In this document: positions 16,679 to 24,912 of the stretch, one piece after another
Position numbering within the stretch: the stretch's first letter is position 1
How the letters are laid out: each line of letters begins with the position of its first letter
NCBI GenBank assembly: GCA_963783835.1
Contig: CAWAOX010000019.1
Span: 12,288 to 76,287, forward strand
From: CAIQPS01 sp963783835
GTDB lineage: Bacteria > Actinomycetota > Thermoleophilia > RBG-16-64-13
Direction of reading: 5' to 3'
Length of the DNA: 64,000 nt
Notes under the pieces: model-generated
What the model was told of the DNA's origin: nothing
The model's database searches: none
What the model saw: only the letters and a program-made list of their open reading frames with translations
Made by a program: the position numbers and the translations under genes

Positions 16679-17488
16679 TCAGCCATCCCCGTCGCACCTG
16701 CTCGCGGCAGATCCGCGCGCCGACTCTCCGACGATGGCGACAGCTCGGCACCAGCCCCCTGTGCAGCCCTCGAACTTGACCGGAAGCGCCGAGACCAAAA
16801 AACCGACCGGGGCGGGGATCCGGTCGAGGTTGGCGAGTTTTTCTATCTGCAGATACTCTCGCTCCCGACCGTGTAGATGGACCGGCCACAGCTCGTTGCG
16901 GGAACCCGTTCTTCTGTACGATTCGACCATGGCCGCAACCGGACGATCCAGAGTCCACGCGTCGATCCCGATGCACCGGACACCCCGATCCAGCAACCAG
17001 TCGAGTCCTTCAACGCCTAGACCGGACTGCATCGCCAGATAGGTGTCCTCATCGGTGCCCCAGTACGCGTCGCAGCCGGTGTGAAGAAGGACGATGTCGC
17101 CAGCCTGCAGTTCATGACCGATCTTGCCCAACGCGAGCGCCAGGTCTTCTGCCGTTATCTCGGAACCGGGCTCTTTGTGCCGCATGTCGAGGACCACTCC
17201 GGGGCCGAAGCACCATTCCAGCGGAACCTGGTCGATGCTCCTGGCAGGCTTGCCCTCGCTCAGGGGTCCGTAGTGCAGGGGGGCGTCCACGTGGGTCCCC
17301 GAGTGGGCGCTGCCGCAGATCGAATCCGTGGCAAGAGCCTGAGCTTCAGGAAAATCGGACGCCGTCAGCCCGGCCAATCGCGCCAGGCGATGCGCACCGG
17401 CAGCGTGGTCCGAATGCTCGATGGTCGGAGGATGGGGCTCCGTCGCCCCATTCTGATGACTGACGCTGAGATCGACTATCGTGAACAC
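16679..17488 (-). CDS. Cyclase-family (PF04199) metal-dependent hydrolase
   Basis: A 269-residue protein with the family signature SGTHVDAPLHY (HxGTHxDxPxH, binding Mn or Zn), a preceding DLS start motif, GDIVLLHTG and GIDAWTLD. The family includes kynurenine formamidase, isatin hydrolase and polyketide cyclase-like enzymes that open or close rings by amide or C-C hydrolysis. The last ~15 residues are unlike the family and may be a benign extension. The GTG at 17488 lies 3 bp after the stop of the DRE-TIM gene, so the two are co-translated. In this locus a ring-opening role is attractive (inference). Confidence 0.85.
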   Translation of the reverse strand: MFTIVDLSVSHQNGATEPHPPTIEHSDHAAGAHRLARLAGLTASDFPEAQALATDSICGSAHSGTHVDAPLHYGPLSEGKPARSIDQVPLEWCFGPGVVLDMRHKEPGSEITAEDLALALGKIGHELQAGDIVLLHTGCDAYWGTDEDTYLAMQSGLGVEGLDWLLDRGVRCIGIDAWTLDRPVAAMVESYRRTGSRNELWPVHLHGREREYLQIEKLANLDRIPAPVGFLVSALPVKFEGCTGGWCRAVAIVGESARGSAASRCDGDG

Positions 17489-17491
17489 CGG

Positions 17492-18715
17492 CTAGCCCAG
17501 AACTTCCTTCGCCAGTGACAGAAACTCCTCGTCAGTCACCAGGCCTCGCTTTTCGGTGCCAAGTACCTTTACTCTCTGAAGCAGCGCTTCGAACTTCTCC
17601 TTGTCCTCCGCATATCCGAGTCCGAGTTCTTTCATCTTGGTTGTCACCGATGCGTATCCGCTCTTCTTCCCAAGGACCGCTCTTGGCCGCTGGCCTACGA
17701 ACGCTGGGTTCAACGAGAACATCGCGAGGGGTTGCTCGTAAACCATGTCGATACCGATGCCCGACTCCCTGGTGAAGTTGCCCGACCCCACGATGGGCTT
17801 GTTGGGCGCCATCGGGAAACCGGTCAAATCCTGCACCAGCGCCGAGAGTTCGGCGAGCCGATCGTAGCTGAAGCCCCAGTCGTACCCGTACATGGTCCGT
17901 AGGGCCACGACCACCTCCTCCAGGGCGGCATTCCCGGTCCTCTCCCCGAGGCCGTTGATACAGGTATGGACCACACTTGCGCCCGCCTCGACCGCTGCCA
18001 TCTCGTTCGCCACGGCCATACCCAGATCGTTGTGGGTGTGGATCTCCACCGGCAGACCGGTCGTCTCTTTCACTAGCCCCACCAGATGTTTGATGGCCGC
18101 CGGGATCGCGCAGCCTGTGGTGTCGACCACGCCCACCGAATCCGGAGGTGCTTCCTCCATCACGCGCTTCAGCAGTTCCTCGAAGTCGGGCAGGACGGCC
18201 CGGGTAGTGTCGTAGGGAAAGAAGACCGTGTACAGCCCCAGTTCACGCGACCTCTTGATCGCCCGCAAGCTTTGCTCTAGAACGCGCTGCATGGTCCACT
18301 TGAACTGGTACGTCAGCTTGGGCTCGCCCACCGGAACTTCGATGATCACGCCTGCTGCACCGCAGTCGCTGGCGACCTCGATGTCCTTCTCCATCGCGCG
18401 CACGAAGGCGAAGACCTTGGCCTTTTTTGCCCTTCTCGCGATCTCCGTGATCGCCTCGGCATCCTCCACCGAGACGGCGGGCATGCCGGCCTCGATGCGG
18501 TGGACCCCGAGCTCGTCGAGCATCCCGGCGATCTGGATCTTGTCGTTCTTTCTGAGCACCACCCCGGGAGTCTGCTCGCCGTCGCGAAGGGTCGCGTCAT
18601 GTATCTGCACCTCAGCGGGCAACTCGAACTTGCTCCTGACCTCGGGGAGGAAGTTGAGGCTGCTCGTCCACCACGATTCGGATCTCCATTCTTCGTTCAC
18701 GGCCTCGTGACCCAT
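17492..18715 (-). CDS. DRE-TIM metallolyase superfamily enzyme (homocitrate/isopropylmalate synthase-like)
   Basis: A 407-residue TIM-barrel enzyme: DATLRDGEQTPG (D40, R44, D45 catalytic and metal-binding), EAGMP, DTTGCAIP, the metal motif HTHNDLG and the hinge GLGERTGNA. The motifs fit the acyl-CoA condensing branch (LeuA, NifV, CimA) better than HMG-CoA lyase. There is no C-terminal LeuA regulatory domain; the extra ~90 residues resemble the homocitrate synthase communication region (GKKSGYASV). It could condense acetyl-CoA with a keto acid or run a retro-aldol cleavage. A leu or nif context is absent; the neighbours are cyclase and MBL hydrolases, which favours a catabolic C-C step. GGAGG sits 8 bp before ATG; operator 4 lies 110 bp upstream. 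Confidence 0.88.
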   Translation of the reverse strand: MGHEAVNEEWRSESWWTSSLNFLPEVRSKFELPAEVQIHDATLRDGEQTPGVVLRKNDKIQIAGMLDELGVHRIEAGMPAVSVEDAEAITEIARRAKKAKVFAFVRAMEKDIEVASDCGAAGVIIEVPVGEPKLTYQFKWTMQRVLEQSLRAIKRSRELGLYTVFFPYDTTRAVLPDFEELLKRVMEEAPPDSVGVVDTTGCAIPAAIKHLVGLVKETTGLPVEIHTHNDLGMAVANEMAAVEAGASVVHTCINGLGERTGNAALEEVVVALRTMYGYDWGFSYDRLAELSALVQDLTGFPMAPNKPIVGSGNFTRESGIGIDMVYEQPLAMFSLNPAFVGQRPRAVLGKKSGYASVTTKMKELGLGYAEDKEKFEALLQRVKVLGTEKRGLVTDEEFLSLAKEVLG

Positions 18716-18824
18716 CGACTATCCTCCCTCAATGACACAGCGCACCCCTTCTCCCTCCGCCGCGGGTCGAAAGCACCCGCTTGCAGGACAACATGTACGG
18801 ATCGTCGCTCAAGAGTATCGACTA

Positions 18825-18842
18825 GTGAGACAAACGTATCAT
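18825..18842. promoter_or_regulatory. Palindromic operator 4 (one degenerate half)
   Basis: GTGAGAC-AAAC-GTATCAT matches the operator pattern except T to G in the left half. The same G substitution occurs in operator 5. A TTGACA box (minus strand) lies at 18883-18888, 40 bp away, with TAGAAT between them but at a 22-bp spacing. It controls the operon that starts with the DRE-TIM gene. Confidence 0.6.
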
Positions 18843-18939
18843 TATATTGGGACTATTCTACCCTTTCGGTGATCCTCTCCGGTGTCAATGCGCCAAGCCT
18901 TTAGCGCGGGTGGCTCGGCCGCTTAGGCGCCTCTCCTCG

Positions 18940-20118
18940 CTAGATATGGTGGCGCGGCGGCCGGGGTGCACCCAGAGTCCGCACCGCACGCACGTAGTTG
19001 TAGATCCTGATCGCGTCTTTCTGAGGACCGCCACCCTCGAGGAAGCAGGCCGGGTCACCGACCATGGGGTCGGACCTCATGGCACCCGCCCCGTGCACGT
19101 CGTATTCGTCCTCAGGTCGAGCCGACGTCTTGCCCGTGGCCTTGCCGAAAGCCACATACACCGCCTGCCCAGGCATGTCTACAAAGGGCGTGCTGCTCCA
19201 GAACCAGCCCTTGGGGTCGCTCATCTGGAAGATGGGATTGATCGCCGGGATGAAATCGTAGTCGACGATGCTGTGGAGTTCCTTCTGGTCCGGCAGGCGC
19301 CAATCCTCGTAGCCCGCAAGCTGAAGGTCCTCCGCATAGGCCAAAGCCTCACGCCAATCCCTGCCCTTGCCGTCGTCGGTCTTCTGCCACATGAGTCCCG
19401 TGGCCCGATCGCTGATGGTGCCATCGCCGTTGTCGACGAATTCATTGATCCCGTACGCGGGTCCCCGCACGCACCGGATGCACCAGGTCTGCACGCCGTT
19501 GTAGGGATGGTTCTCCTTGGGATAGCTCTTGATGCGGCCGTCGGTGAAGTTGTAGCCGAAGAAGGTGGGAGCGACGTGCATGACCCCCGGCTCGATCTTC
19601 TTCTCTCCGAAGTCCACCCACCAATCGGAGAATAGGACAGACTTTGAGATGTACGAGGTGGTGGTGATCAGCTGGGAGTCGATGAACCTATAGCCGTCCA
19701 CGTTCGCCGGCCCGTAGGTGAGATCGAAGTAGCGCTCGTCGAAGTAGGGCTTGCGGGGATGCATGGTCCCGTTGGCATCCACCAGAGAGATGAGCTCCTT
19801 GATGCTGGGAACCCGCCAGTCGTCGTGGCCGCCGAGGCGCAGCCTCGCGGCGTAGTCCTCCCCCTCGTACCAGGTGATCCGGCCTTCGAGCGAATCCGGC
19901 TTGGCGTCGGTGGTCTTCTGCCAGACAAGCCCCGTGTTCAGATCGGAGACGGTGCCGTCTCCGTTGTCCTGGTAGGCGGGTTCCAGGCGAGGATACTGGG
20001 CATCCTGCCCGTAGAAAGGCTCTCCCGGTTCCGGCCTCGGTATTTCTCCCCGCGGGCCGAAGAAGCGCTTCATGTTGGTGCCGATGATCGGGTAGCTCAG
20101 CTTCTCCACGCGACTCAC
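18940..20118 (-). CDS. DUF1566 (Lcl C-terminal domain) protein, cytoplasmic, two domains
   Basis: The GTG at 20118 overlaps the ferredoxin stop (GTGA), giving 392 residues that begin YPIIGTNM and FYGQDAQY, as in the lipoprotein paralogue at 14161 but with no signal peptide. Two Lcl domains follow (about 45-225 and 235-380) with NGDGTVSDLNTGLVWQKT and NGDGTISDRATGLMWQKT, DWRVPSIKEL and DWRLPDQKEL. The C-terminus keeps IRIYNYVRAVR. It is the last gene of the flavoprotein-ferredoxin operon, so a cytoplasmic role beside a redox complex is implied. That is unusual for a domain mostly found on exported proteins. No catalytic residues can be assigned. Confidence 0.82.
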   Translation of the reverse strand: MSRVEKLSYPIIGTNMKRFFGPRGEIPRPEPGEPFYGQDAQYPRLEPAYQDNGDGTVSDLNTGLVWQKTTDAKPDSLEGRITWYEGEDYAARLRLGGHDDWRVPSIKELISLVDANGTMHPRKPYFDERYFDLTYGPANVDGYRFIDSQLITTTSYISKSVLFSDWWVDFGEKKIEPGVMHVAPTFFGYNFTDGRIKSYPKENHPYNGVQTWCIRCVRGPAYGINEFVDNGDGTISDRATGLMWQKTDDGKGRDWREALAYAEDLQLAGYEDWRLPDQKELHSIVDYDFIPAINPIFQMSDPKGWFWSSTPFVDMPGQAVYVAFGKATGKTSARPEDEYDVHGAGAMRSDPMVGDPACFLEGGGPQKDAIRIYNYVRAVRTLGAPRPPRHHI

Positions 20119-20333
20119 CCCCAGCCCAGCAGATAGGGTTTGGGCCAGCCCGGCTTGAGATAGATGGCCTTTTCGGGACACTCGAGGCACTGGCCACAGA
20201 GCATGCAGTCCTTCTGGTAACGGATCTGAGCCTTGCGGGCTTCGCGGTCCATGCGGATGACGTCCATGGGGCAATTGCGCACGCATATGCCACAGCCGTT
20301 GCAGAGTGCGGGGTCTATCACTTCGATAGCCAT
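20115..20333 (-). CDS. 2[4Fe-4S] ferredoxin, partner of flavoprotein 1
   Basis: A 72-residue protein with two cluster motifs, CNGCGICVRNCP and CMLCGQCLECP. The second has CX2CX2CX2CP, one residue shorter than the usual CX2CX2CX3CP, which may alter its cluster. The tail KPYLLGWG resembles AprB-like ferredoxins that dock on FAD subunits. It starts 5 bp after the flavoprotein stop, and its own stop overlaps the DUF1566 start. It probably passes electrons to or from the flavoprotein. The only question is the electron donor. Confidence 0.9.
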   Translation of the reverse strand: MAIEVIDPALCNGCGICVRNCPMDVIRMDREARKAQIRYQKDCMLCGQCLECPEKAIYLKPGWPKPYLLGWG

Positions 20334-20338
20334 GGCCG

Positions 20339-22081
20339 CTACCTCCCTTCCTTACCGGCGGGCACCCCGAGGGGGCCGCTCGCATCCGCCCCACCCGCGA
20401 CGCCCCCCGGCGACTCGTTGGGAAGCCGCATCGGATACCGCTCTTCATAGGACTTCGCGGGGTCAGGGCGCCACTCGGCCGGGATCGGCTCCTTGAAGGC
20501 CTTCATGACGCCGCCTTCCTCTTTTAGCCGCACCCAGGCCAGCCACTCGGCGTCATTGCGGCCCGGAAAGTCCTCCCGGTAGTGCGTGCCCCGGCTCTCG
20601 GTCCGGAACAGCGACGAGCGCAGCTTCATCTCAGCGCTGGTGACCATGTTCGCGGTCTCATGGGCCAGGCGCAGTTCGTGGTCATCGCGCGCGTAGAGCT
20701 TGGGCACGATGTGGTCGCGCAAGTATTCGACGGTGTTGAGGGCGGTCTGCAACCGGTCTCCCTGCTTGATGTAGAGCACGAAGTAGGGAGCCAGGGTGTT
20801 CTGGAGCACCTGAGTGACCCAATGCGGCGTGAAGCCGCCCTTCCTCTCGAGAGGCCCGAGCAGCCGCGCGGTCGCCTGGGTCACAACGCGGTCATCGAGC
20901 GCGCCGGCGCCCGCCGCCGCAAGCCGCTTCGCTTCTTCTGCCGCCCCCAGGCCCGCGCGGGCACCCGTCGCCGCGGCGTGCATCGTCGCGAAGCCGAACC
21001 CCGAGTACGAGGCGCCGATGAAACAGGTTCCACAGCTGTCTCCGCCGGCGTAGAGTCCGGGGACCTGCGTCGCGCAGTCGTCGTCAAGGGGAACGATGCC
21101 GCTCGTCGCGTGGCCGAGCATCGATCCGTGCGCGCCGGGACCGCTCACCGGATGGATGCCCCGACGGCCGAGGTCGGCGATGAGCGGGGCCCGTCCCTCG
21201 TGGGCCTCATACTCGGCGTCGAGCCAGCCGTGCCAGGCCATGCCTCGCGCCGGTACCGCGTCTCCTTCGGCGTTGACCAGCTTAGGGATCTGGTACATGC
21301 CGGGCAGGGCCGCCGAGCCACCCGACGAGAAGAACAGATACATCGGCGGCCAGGCGGGCTGATCCGGGTCGGTGGAGTGGGGGGCGACGAACTCCTTGCT
21401 GGTGATCACCGCTCCCACCCGGTAGGCCATCACGTGCCCGTCTGCCGTCATTTCGTGCGTGGGATAGCCGATCGGCCTGAAGCCGCCCCCGCCGGCGCAC
21501 ATCGCCACGGCCTTCGCTTTGATCACCTGGGGCTCGTTGCCTTCTATCGCGAAGCCGATGGCGCCGACTACCCGGCCCTCCTGCTTGAGCAGTTCGGTGA
21601 CCATAAATCTATCCTTGAGCTTCACCCCGCTGCGTATCACGTGCTTCCTCAGGATCTCCGGGAAGCCGGGCAGCCAGTGGACCACTTCGCTCACGATCGG
21701 GGGGAACTTGTCTTTGTCGGGCAACTCGATGTTCTTGTACGGGTGAGGCAGACGCACGAACTCGCCGTCCTTTTCGAGGAAGCGGACCCCCCACGAGCGG
21801 AGGTCGGCGAAGCGCTCCCGGGAGTCGCGGAAAACAAGCTCGTTCCAGTGCCGGTTGTTGACGTATTCGCCGACGACGTTCACCTGGGTCAGCCACTGGT
21901 CCATATCGTGGCCCCAGTCAGGGTTGAACACCGCCGTGTCCCCGGCGTACGGGGTCTCGCCGGAACGGCTGACATAGCCCTTGTCTACCAGAAGCACGTT
22001 CAGCCCTTGCTCACGCGCCTTGACCGCCGCGAAGCAGCCGGCCATCCCTCCGCCGATCACAAGTACGTCACACTCGATCAC
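20339..22081 (-). CDS. FAD-dependent oxidoreductase, FrdA/AprA-like (flavoprotein 1)
   Basis: A 580-residue flavoprotein: GGGMAG dinucleotide motif at 10-15, DKGYVSRSG, an FAD-closing GLYAGGD, and the helical C-terminal motif RSSLFRTESRGTHYREDFP of fumarate reductase, L-aspartate oxidase and APS reductase alpha subunits. The AprA-like spacing and the dedicated small ferredoxin suggest an AprAB- or enoate-reductase-like two-subunit enzyme. There is no sat/dsr context, so sulfate respiration is unlikely. A second such protein lies at 23082 (about 40 % identical by eye). It probably reduces or oxidises a C=C or similar bond of the pathway substrate. Substrate unknown. Confidence 0.87.
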   Translation of the reverse strand: MIECDVLVIGGGMAGCFAAVKAREQGLNVLLVDKGYVSRSGETPYAGDTAVFNPDWGHDMDQWLTQVNVVGEYVNNRHWNELVFRDSRERFADLRSWGVRFLEKDGEFVRLPHPYKNIELPDKDKFPPIVSEVVHWLPGFPEILRKHVIRSGVKLKDRFMVTELLKQEGRVVGAIGFAIEGNEPQVIKAKAVAMCAGGGGFRPIGYPTHEMTADGHVMAYRVGAVITSKEFVAPHSTDPDQPAWPPMYLFFSSGGSAALPGMYQIPKLVNAEGDAVPARGMAWHGWLDAEYEAHEGRAPLIADLGRRGIHPVSGPGAHGSMLGHATSGIVPLDDDCATQVPGLYAGGDSCGTCFIGASYSGFGFATMHAAATGARAGLGAAEEAKRLAAAGAGALDDRVVTQATARLLGPLERKGGFTPHWVTQVLQNTLAPYFVLYIKQGDRLQTALNTVEYLRDHIVPKLYARDDHELRLAHETANMVTSAEMKLRSSLFRTESRGTHYREDFPGRNDAEWLAWVRLKEEGGVMKAFKEPIPAEWRPDPAKSYEERYPMRLPNESPGGVAGGADASGPLGVPAGKEGR

Positions 22082-22093
22082 GTTCGTTACCTC

Positions 22094-22315
22094 CTAGCCC
22101 CAACTCGTGATGAACGGAGTCGCCTTGTAGGGAGTCACGGTTATCGCGTCGACCGGGCAATCCAGGGCACACTGATTGCAGATCATGCACTCTTCCGCGT
22201 AGCGGATCACGGCCTTCCCGCTCTCGTCGTCCATGCGAATCACGTCCATGGGGCAACTGTCAACGCAATCTCCACACCCGATGCATGCATCCTCGTCTAT
22301 CTTCTCTATTGCCAC
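22094..22315 (-). CDS. 2[4Fe-4S] ferredoxin, second copy
   Basis: A 73-residue protein with CIGCGDCVDSCP and CMICNQCALDCP motifs, both of standard spacing. The GTG at 22315 gives an N-terminus matching the other ferredoxin (M-A-I-E-x-I-D); a longer start at 22327 would overlap the SDR stop (GTGA). It is followed after 12 bp by flavoprotein 1. Two ferredoxins and two flavoproteins in one operon suggest two parallel electron-transfer modules. Confidence 0.9.
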   Translation of the reverse strand: MAIEKIDEDACIGCGDCVDSCPMDVIRMDDESGKAVIRYAEECMICNQCALDCPVDAITVTPYKATPFITSWG

Positions 22316-22323
22316 ATTCCACC

Positions 22324-23085
22324 TCACACTGCGGCCGTCAGGCCTCCGTCGACATATAGGATCTGTCCGGTCACGTAATCAGAAGCCGGCGATGCAAAGA
22401 AGAGCACCGGGCCGACAATATCCTCCGGCTGCGCCCATCGACCCAGCGGGATGCGTCTCACCAGGTCGGCCGTCGCGTTGGGGTTGGAGAGGATGCCGGT
22501 GGTGAACCCGGTCTCCACCACCGTGGGAGCGATCGCGTTGACATACACGTGGTGAGGCGCCCACTCGACGGCGAGGGCCCGGGTCAGAGAATCGACGGCT
22601 CCCTTGCTGGCACAATAATCGGCCACGCCCGCCGGTGCCCCGAACCTGCCCCGAACGGATGAGATGTTCACTATCTTGCCACCGCCTCGGCGGATCATCT
22701 CGCTTCCAAAGACCCGGCAGCAGATGAAGGTGCCGACCGTATTCACCTCCAGGGTCTCACGCAACTTCTCGATGGGGATCGATATAGAGGGCATGCGCGC
22801 GGCAACGCCCACCGCGTTGACCAGGATTTCGACCTCACCCCAGGAATCGCGGAGGGCCCGAGCCAACTCCGCAACCGACTGTTCGTCGGCCACCTCGACC
22901 ATATGCGCCGACGCCTGGCGTCCGAGGCTCCGCACGCGGGCGGCGGCCGAGGCCGCGCTCTCCAGGTCTTTGTCGGCTACCGCCACGTCGGCTCCGTGCC
23001 CGGCGAGACCGGCCGCGACAGCGGCGCCTATCCCTCCCGCCCCCACTACGAGCGCCCTCTTGCCGGTCAGGTCCAGCAGGCTCAT
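22324..23085 (-). CDS. Short-chain dehydrogenase/reductase (SDR)
   Basis: A 253-residue classical SDR: GAGGIG nucleotide motif (15-20), NAVG, catalytic Ser in NISSVRG, and YCASKG as YxxxK. The acidic residue after strand 2 (VADKD) favours NAD(H). It overlaps the flavoprotein 2 stop by 4 bp and the ferredoxin start, so it is tightly coupled. It probably interconverts a ketone and alcohol of the ring or of the opened product. SDR-type ring reductases exist in anaerobic phloroglucinol degradation, which fits the transhydroxylase-like gene, but the assignment here is inference. Confidence 0.9.
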   Translation of the reverse strand: MSLLDLTGKRALVVGAGGIGAAVAAGLAGHGADVAVADKDLESAASAAARVRSLGRQASAHMVEVADEQSVAELARALRDSWGEVEILVNAVGVAARMPSISIPIEKLRETLEVNTVGTFICCRVFGSEMIRRGGGKIVNISSVRGRFGAPAGVADYCASKGAVDSLTRALAVEWAPHHVYVNAIAPTVVETGFTTGILSNPNATADLVRRIPLGRWAQPEDIVGPVLFFASPASDYVTGQILYVDGGLTAAV

Positions 23086-24743
23086 AGCCGGCCACTCTCT
23101 CCCGGCACGCGGTTAGGATAGCGTTGTTCGTACGGCACACTCTGATCCGGGTGCCATTCAGCGGGGATGGGACGCTTGAAAACCTGCATCCGGCCGTCAT
23201 CCCCCTTCCTAAGGAGCACCCACGCCATCCACTCCTGGTCGTCGCGCATGGGATAGTCCTCCCGGTAGTGGCAGCCCCGAGTCTCGGTGCGCAGAAGCCC
23301 GGCCCGCAGGCGCATCTCGGCATTGAGCACCATGTTGCGGGTCTCGTGGACCAGCCGTAGTTCATGCTGGTCTCCGGCATACATCAGCGGGACCAGATGA
23401 TCGCGGAAGAACTCCACGTTGGTGAGCGCCGCCTGGAGACGATCCCCATGTTTCACATACATCACGTAGTAGGGGATCATGGTGTTTTGTAGCATCTCGG
23501 TGACCCAGTGGGGGCCAAAGCCCCCGTTCCGCCGCAGTGGAGCGGTGAGCGCCTCTGCAACCTCTTCGATCTGCCCGTCGAGGGCCCCAGCGACCGCGAC
23601 TCGCCCTGCGTAGCTCGCCGCACCGGTCCCAGCATGCGCACCGGTGACAGAACAACCCAAGAGTGATTGGCCGATGGCAGCGTAGGTAGCGCCGGACTGC
23701 ATCGTCCCCAGACTGTCGCCGGCGGCATAGAGTCCGGGCACATTACAGGAGCAATCGGTGTCCGCGGGCCAGATGCCCTCCGCCTTGTGAACGGACATCC
23801 CGGTGGCGGCCCCGCCGACGACCGGGTAGCGGCCTCCAGCCTCCAGCTCGAAGTAGATGGGCGCACGTCCCTGGTGCGCTGCGAAGTCCAGGTTCAGGTA
23901 CAGTCCCCGCGCTGCCGGCGGGCGGTTCCCCTCGGCATCGACCGGCATCCCCCGGGCGGGCCTACCCCCTTCGGGGCTCCGGCCGAAGCGGCCAAAACTC
24001 GAGAGCGCGGCCCAATCGGCCCGGCCCGAGTGCGGGTCCGCGAACTCCTTGCCGGTGATCTCAGCGCCCACCCGGTACGCCATGCAGTCGGCATCGGAGG
24101 TGAGGTTATTGATGGGCCAGCGGGTCGGCCGGAAACCTCCCGCCCCCGCGGCAAGCACCACCGCCTTGGCACGGAACACCGCCAGTCCGTCGGAGTCCAT
24201 GGGGATTCCCACAGCCCCGACCACGCGACCGTCCTCGGTGAGCAACTCAGCCACCATGGTCCGATCGACGATCGTCGCCCCCCGCTTGAGCACCTCCCTG
24301 CGCAGAAGCATGGAGGGCTCCCGCACGTCCATCATCACCGCTTTACAGGGACCGATGGGCATGCCGCCGCGGGGCGGCTCCTCACCCGGGCGAGCCGCCC
24401 CGTCCGGGCCGAACTTGACGCCCCACGACATCAGTTCGGTATAGCGCTCGAAGGACTCTTTCAGGCAGAGCTCGGTCCAGGTGCGGTTGTTGACGTACTC
24501 GCCCACGCTGTCGATCTGCTGCATCCAGGCATCCAGGTCATCCCCCCACTCCGAGTTGAAGACGCAGTAGCTGCCGGCGAAGGGGGTCTGTCCCGACTTG
24601 CCGACGTAACCCTTGTCTACGAGGATCACCGAGACGCCCTGCTCCCGGGCCTTGATGGCCGCGGTGCAGCCGGCGAGGCCGCCACCCACGATGAGAACGT
24701 CGGCCTCGAAAAGCCTTCGCGGGTCTGACGTTCCCTTTCCCAC
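23082..24743 (-). CDS. FAD-dependent oxidoreductase, FrdA/AprA-like (flavoprotein 2)
   Basis: A 553-residue paralogue of flavoprotein 1: VGGGLAG FAD motif, DKGYVGKSG, GLYAAGDS, and C-terminal RAGLLRTETRGCHYREDYP, with Cys before the conserved His. It is the first gene of the operon flavoprotein 2, SDR, ferredoxin, flavoprotein 1, ferredoxin, DUF1566. Its start is 170 bp below the binding-protein gene, separated by two strong hairpins. No operator palindrome precedes it, so it may depend on read-through or its own promoter. Function as for flavoprotein 1; the two may act on successive double bonds. Confidence 0.87.
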   Translation of the reverse strand: MGKGTSDPRRLFEADVLIVGGGLAGCTAAIKAREQGVSVILVDKGYVGKSGQTPFAGSYCVFNSEWGDDLDAWMQQIDSVGEYVNNRTWTELCLKESFERYTELMSWGVKFGPDGAARPGEEPPRGGMPIGPCKAVMMDVREPSMLLRREVLKRGATIVDRTMVAELLTEDGRVVGAVGIPMDSDGLAVFRAKAVVLAAGAGGFRPTRWPINNLTSDADCMAYRVGAEITGKEFADPHSGRADWAALSSFGRFGRSPEGGRPARGMPVDAEGNRPPAARGLYLNLDFAAHQGRAPIYFELEAGGRYPVVGGAATGMSVHKAEGIWPADTDCSCNVPGLYAAGDSLGTMQSGATYAAIGQSLLGCSVTGAHAGTGAASYAGRVAVAGALDGQIEEVAEALTAPLRRNGGFGPHWVTEMLQNTMIPYYVMYVKHGDRLQAALTNVEFFRDHLVPLMYAGDQHELRLVHETRNMVLNAEMRLRAGLLRTETRGCHYREDYPMRDDQEWMAWVLLRKGDDGRMQVFKRPIPAEWHPDQSVPYEQRYPNRVPGESGRL

Positions 24744-24782
24744 GTTTCCTCCACGCTTTGCTTGTCGGGATCTACTTGAACG

Positions 24783-24834
24783 ACCGGCCTGCGGCCCGGA
24801 CGAGAGACCATCTCCGCAAGGGCCGCAGGCCGGT
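24783..24834. terminator. Long intergenic inverted repeat
   Basis: 15-bp perfect inverted repeat (24783-24797 and 24820-24834) with a 22-nt loop, between the binding-protein stop and flavoprotein 2. No T-run follows on either strand. It may be a second terminator or an RNA-stability hairpin. A similar 15-bp structure lies at 30679 on the other side of the ABC locus. Confidence 0.5.
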
Positions 24835-24852
24835 AAAGTACTTGGCCGCGAG

Positions 24853-24883
24853 GGCCCGGCAACAGCGGCGCTGTTGCCGGGCC
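24853..24883 (-). terminator. Compact hairpin after the binding-protein gene
   Basis: GGCCCGGCAACAG and its exact complement (13 bp, loop CGGCG) lie 30 bp past the stop of the substrate-binding protein. This is a typical GC-rich hairpin terminator without U-tract. Confidence 0.6.
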
Positions 24884-24912
24884 ACGTGACCGCTAGAGAC
24901 CGGCTGCTCCTG

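Noticed and set aside
16661..16680. Possible sixth operator (GGATAG...GTATTG) upstream of the MBL gene at 15612
   Set aside because: Spacer is 5 bp and several key bases differ; it also lies inside an operon.
20582..22378. 598-codon plus-strand frame
   Set aside because: Antisense of flavoprotein 1 and the ferredoxin, which have complete catalytic motifs.
20115..24743. Dissimilatory sulfate reduction (AprBA)
   Set aside because: No sat, dsr or qmo genes are present and the flavoproteins are duplicated with an SDR; the AprA resemblance is likely only at family level.
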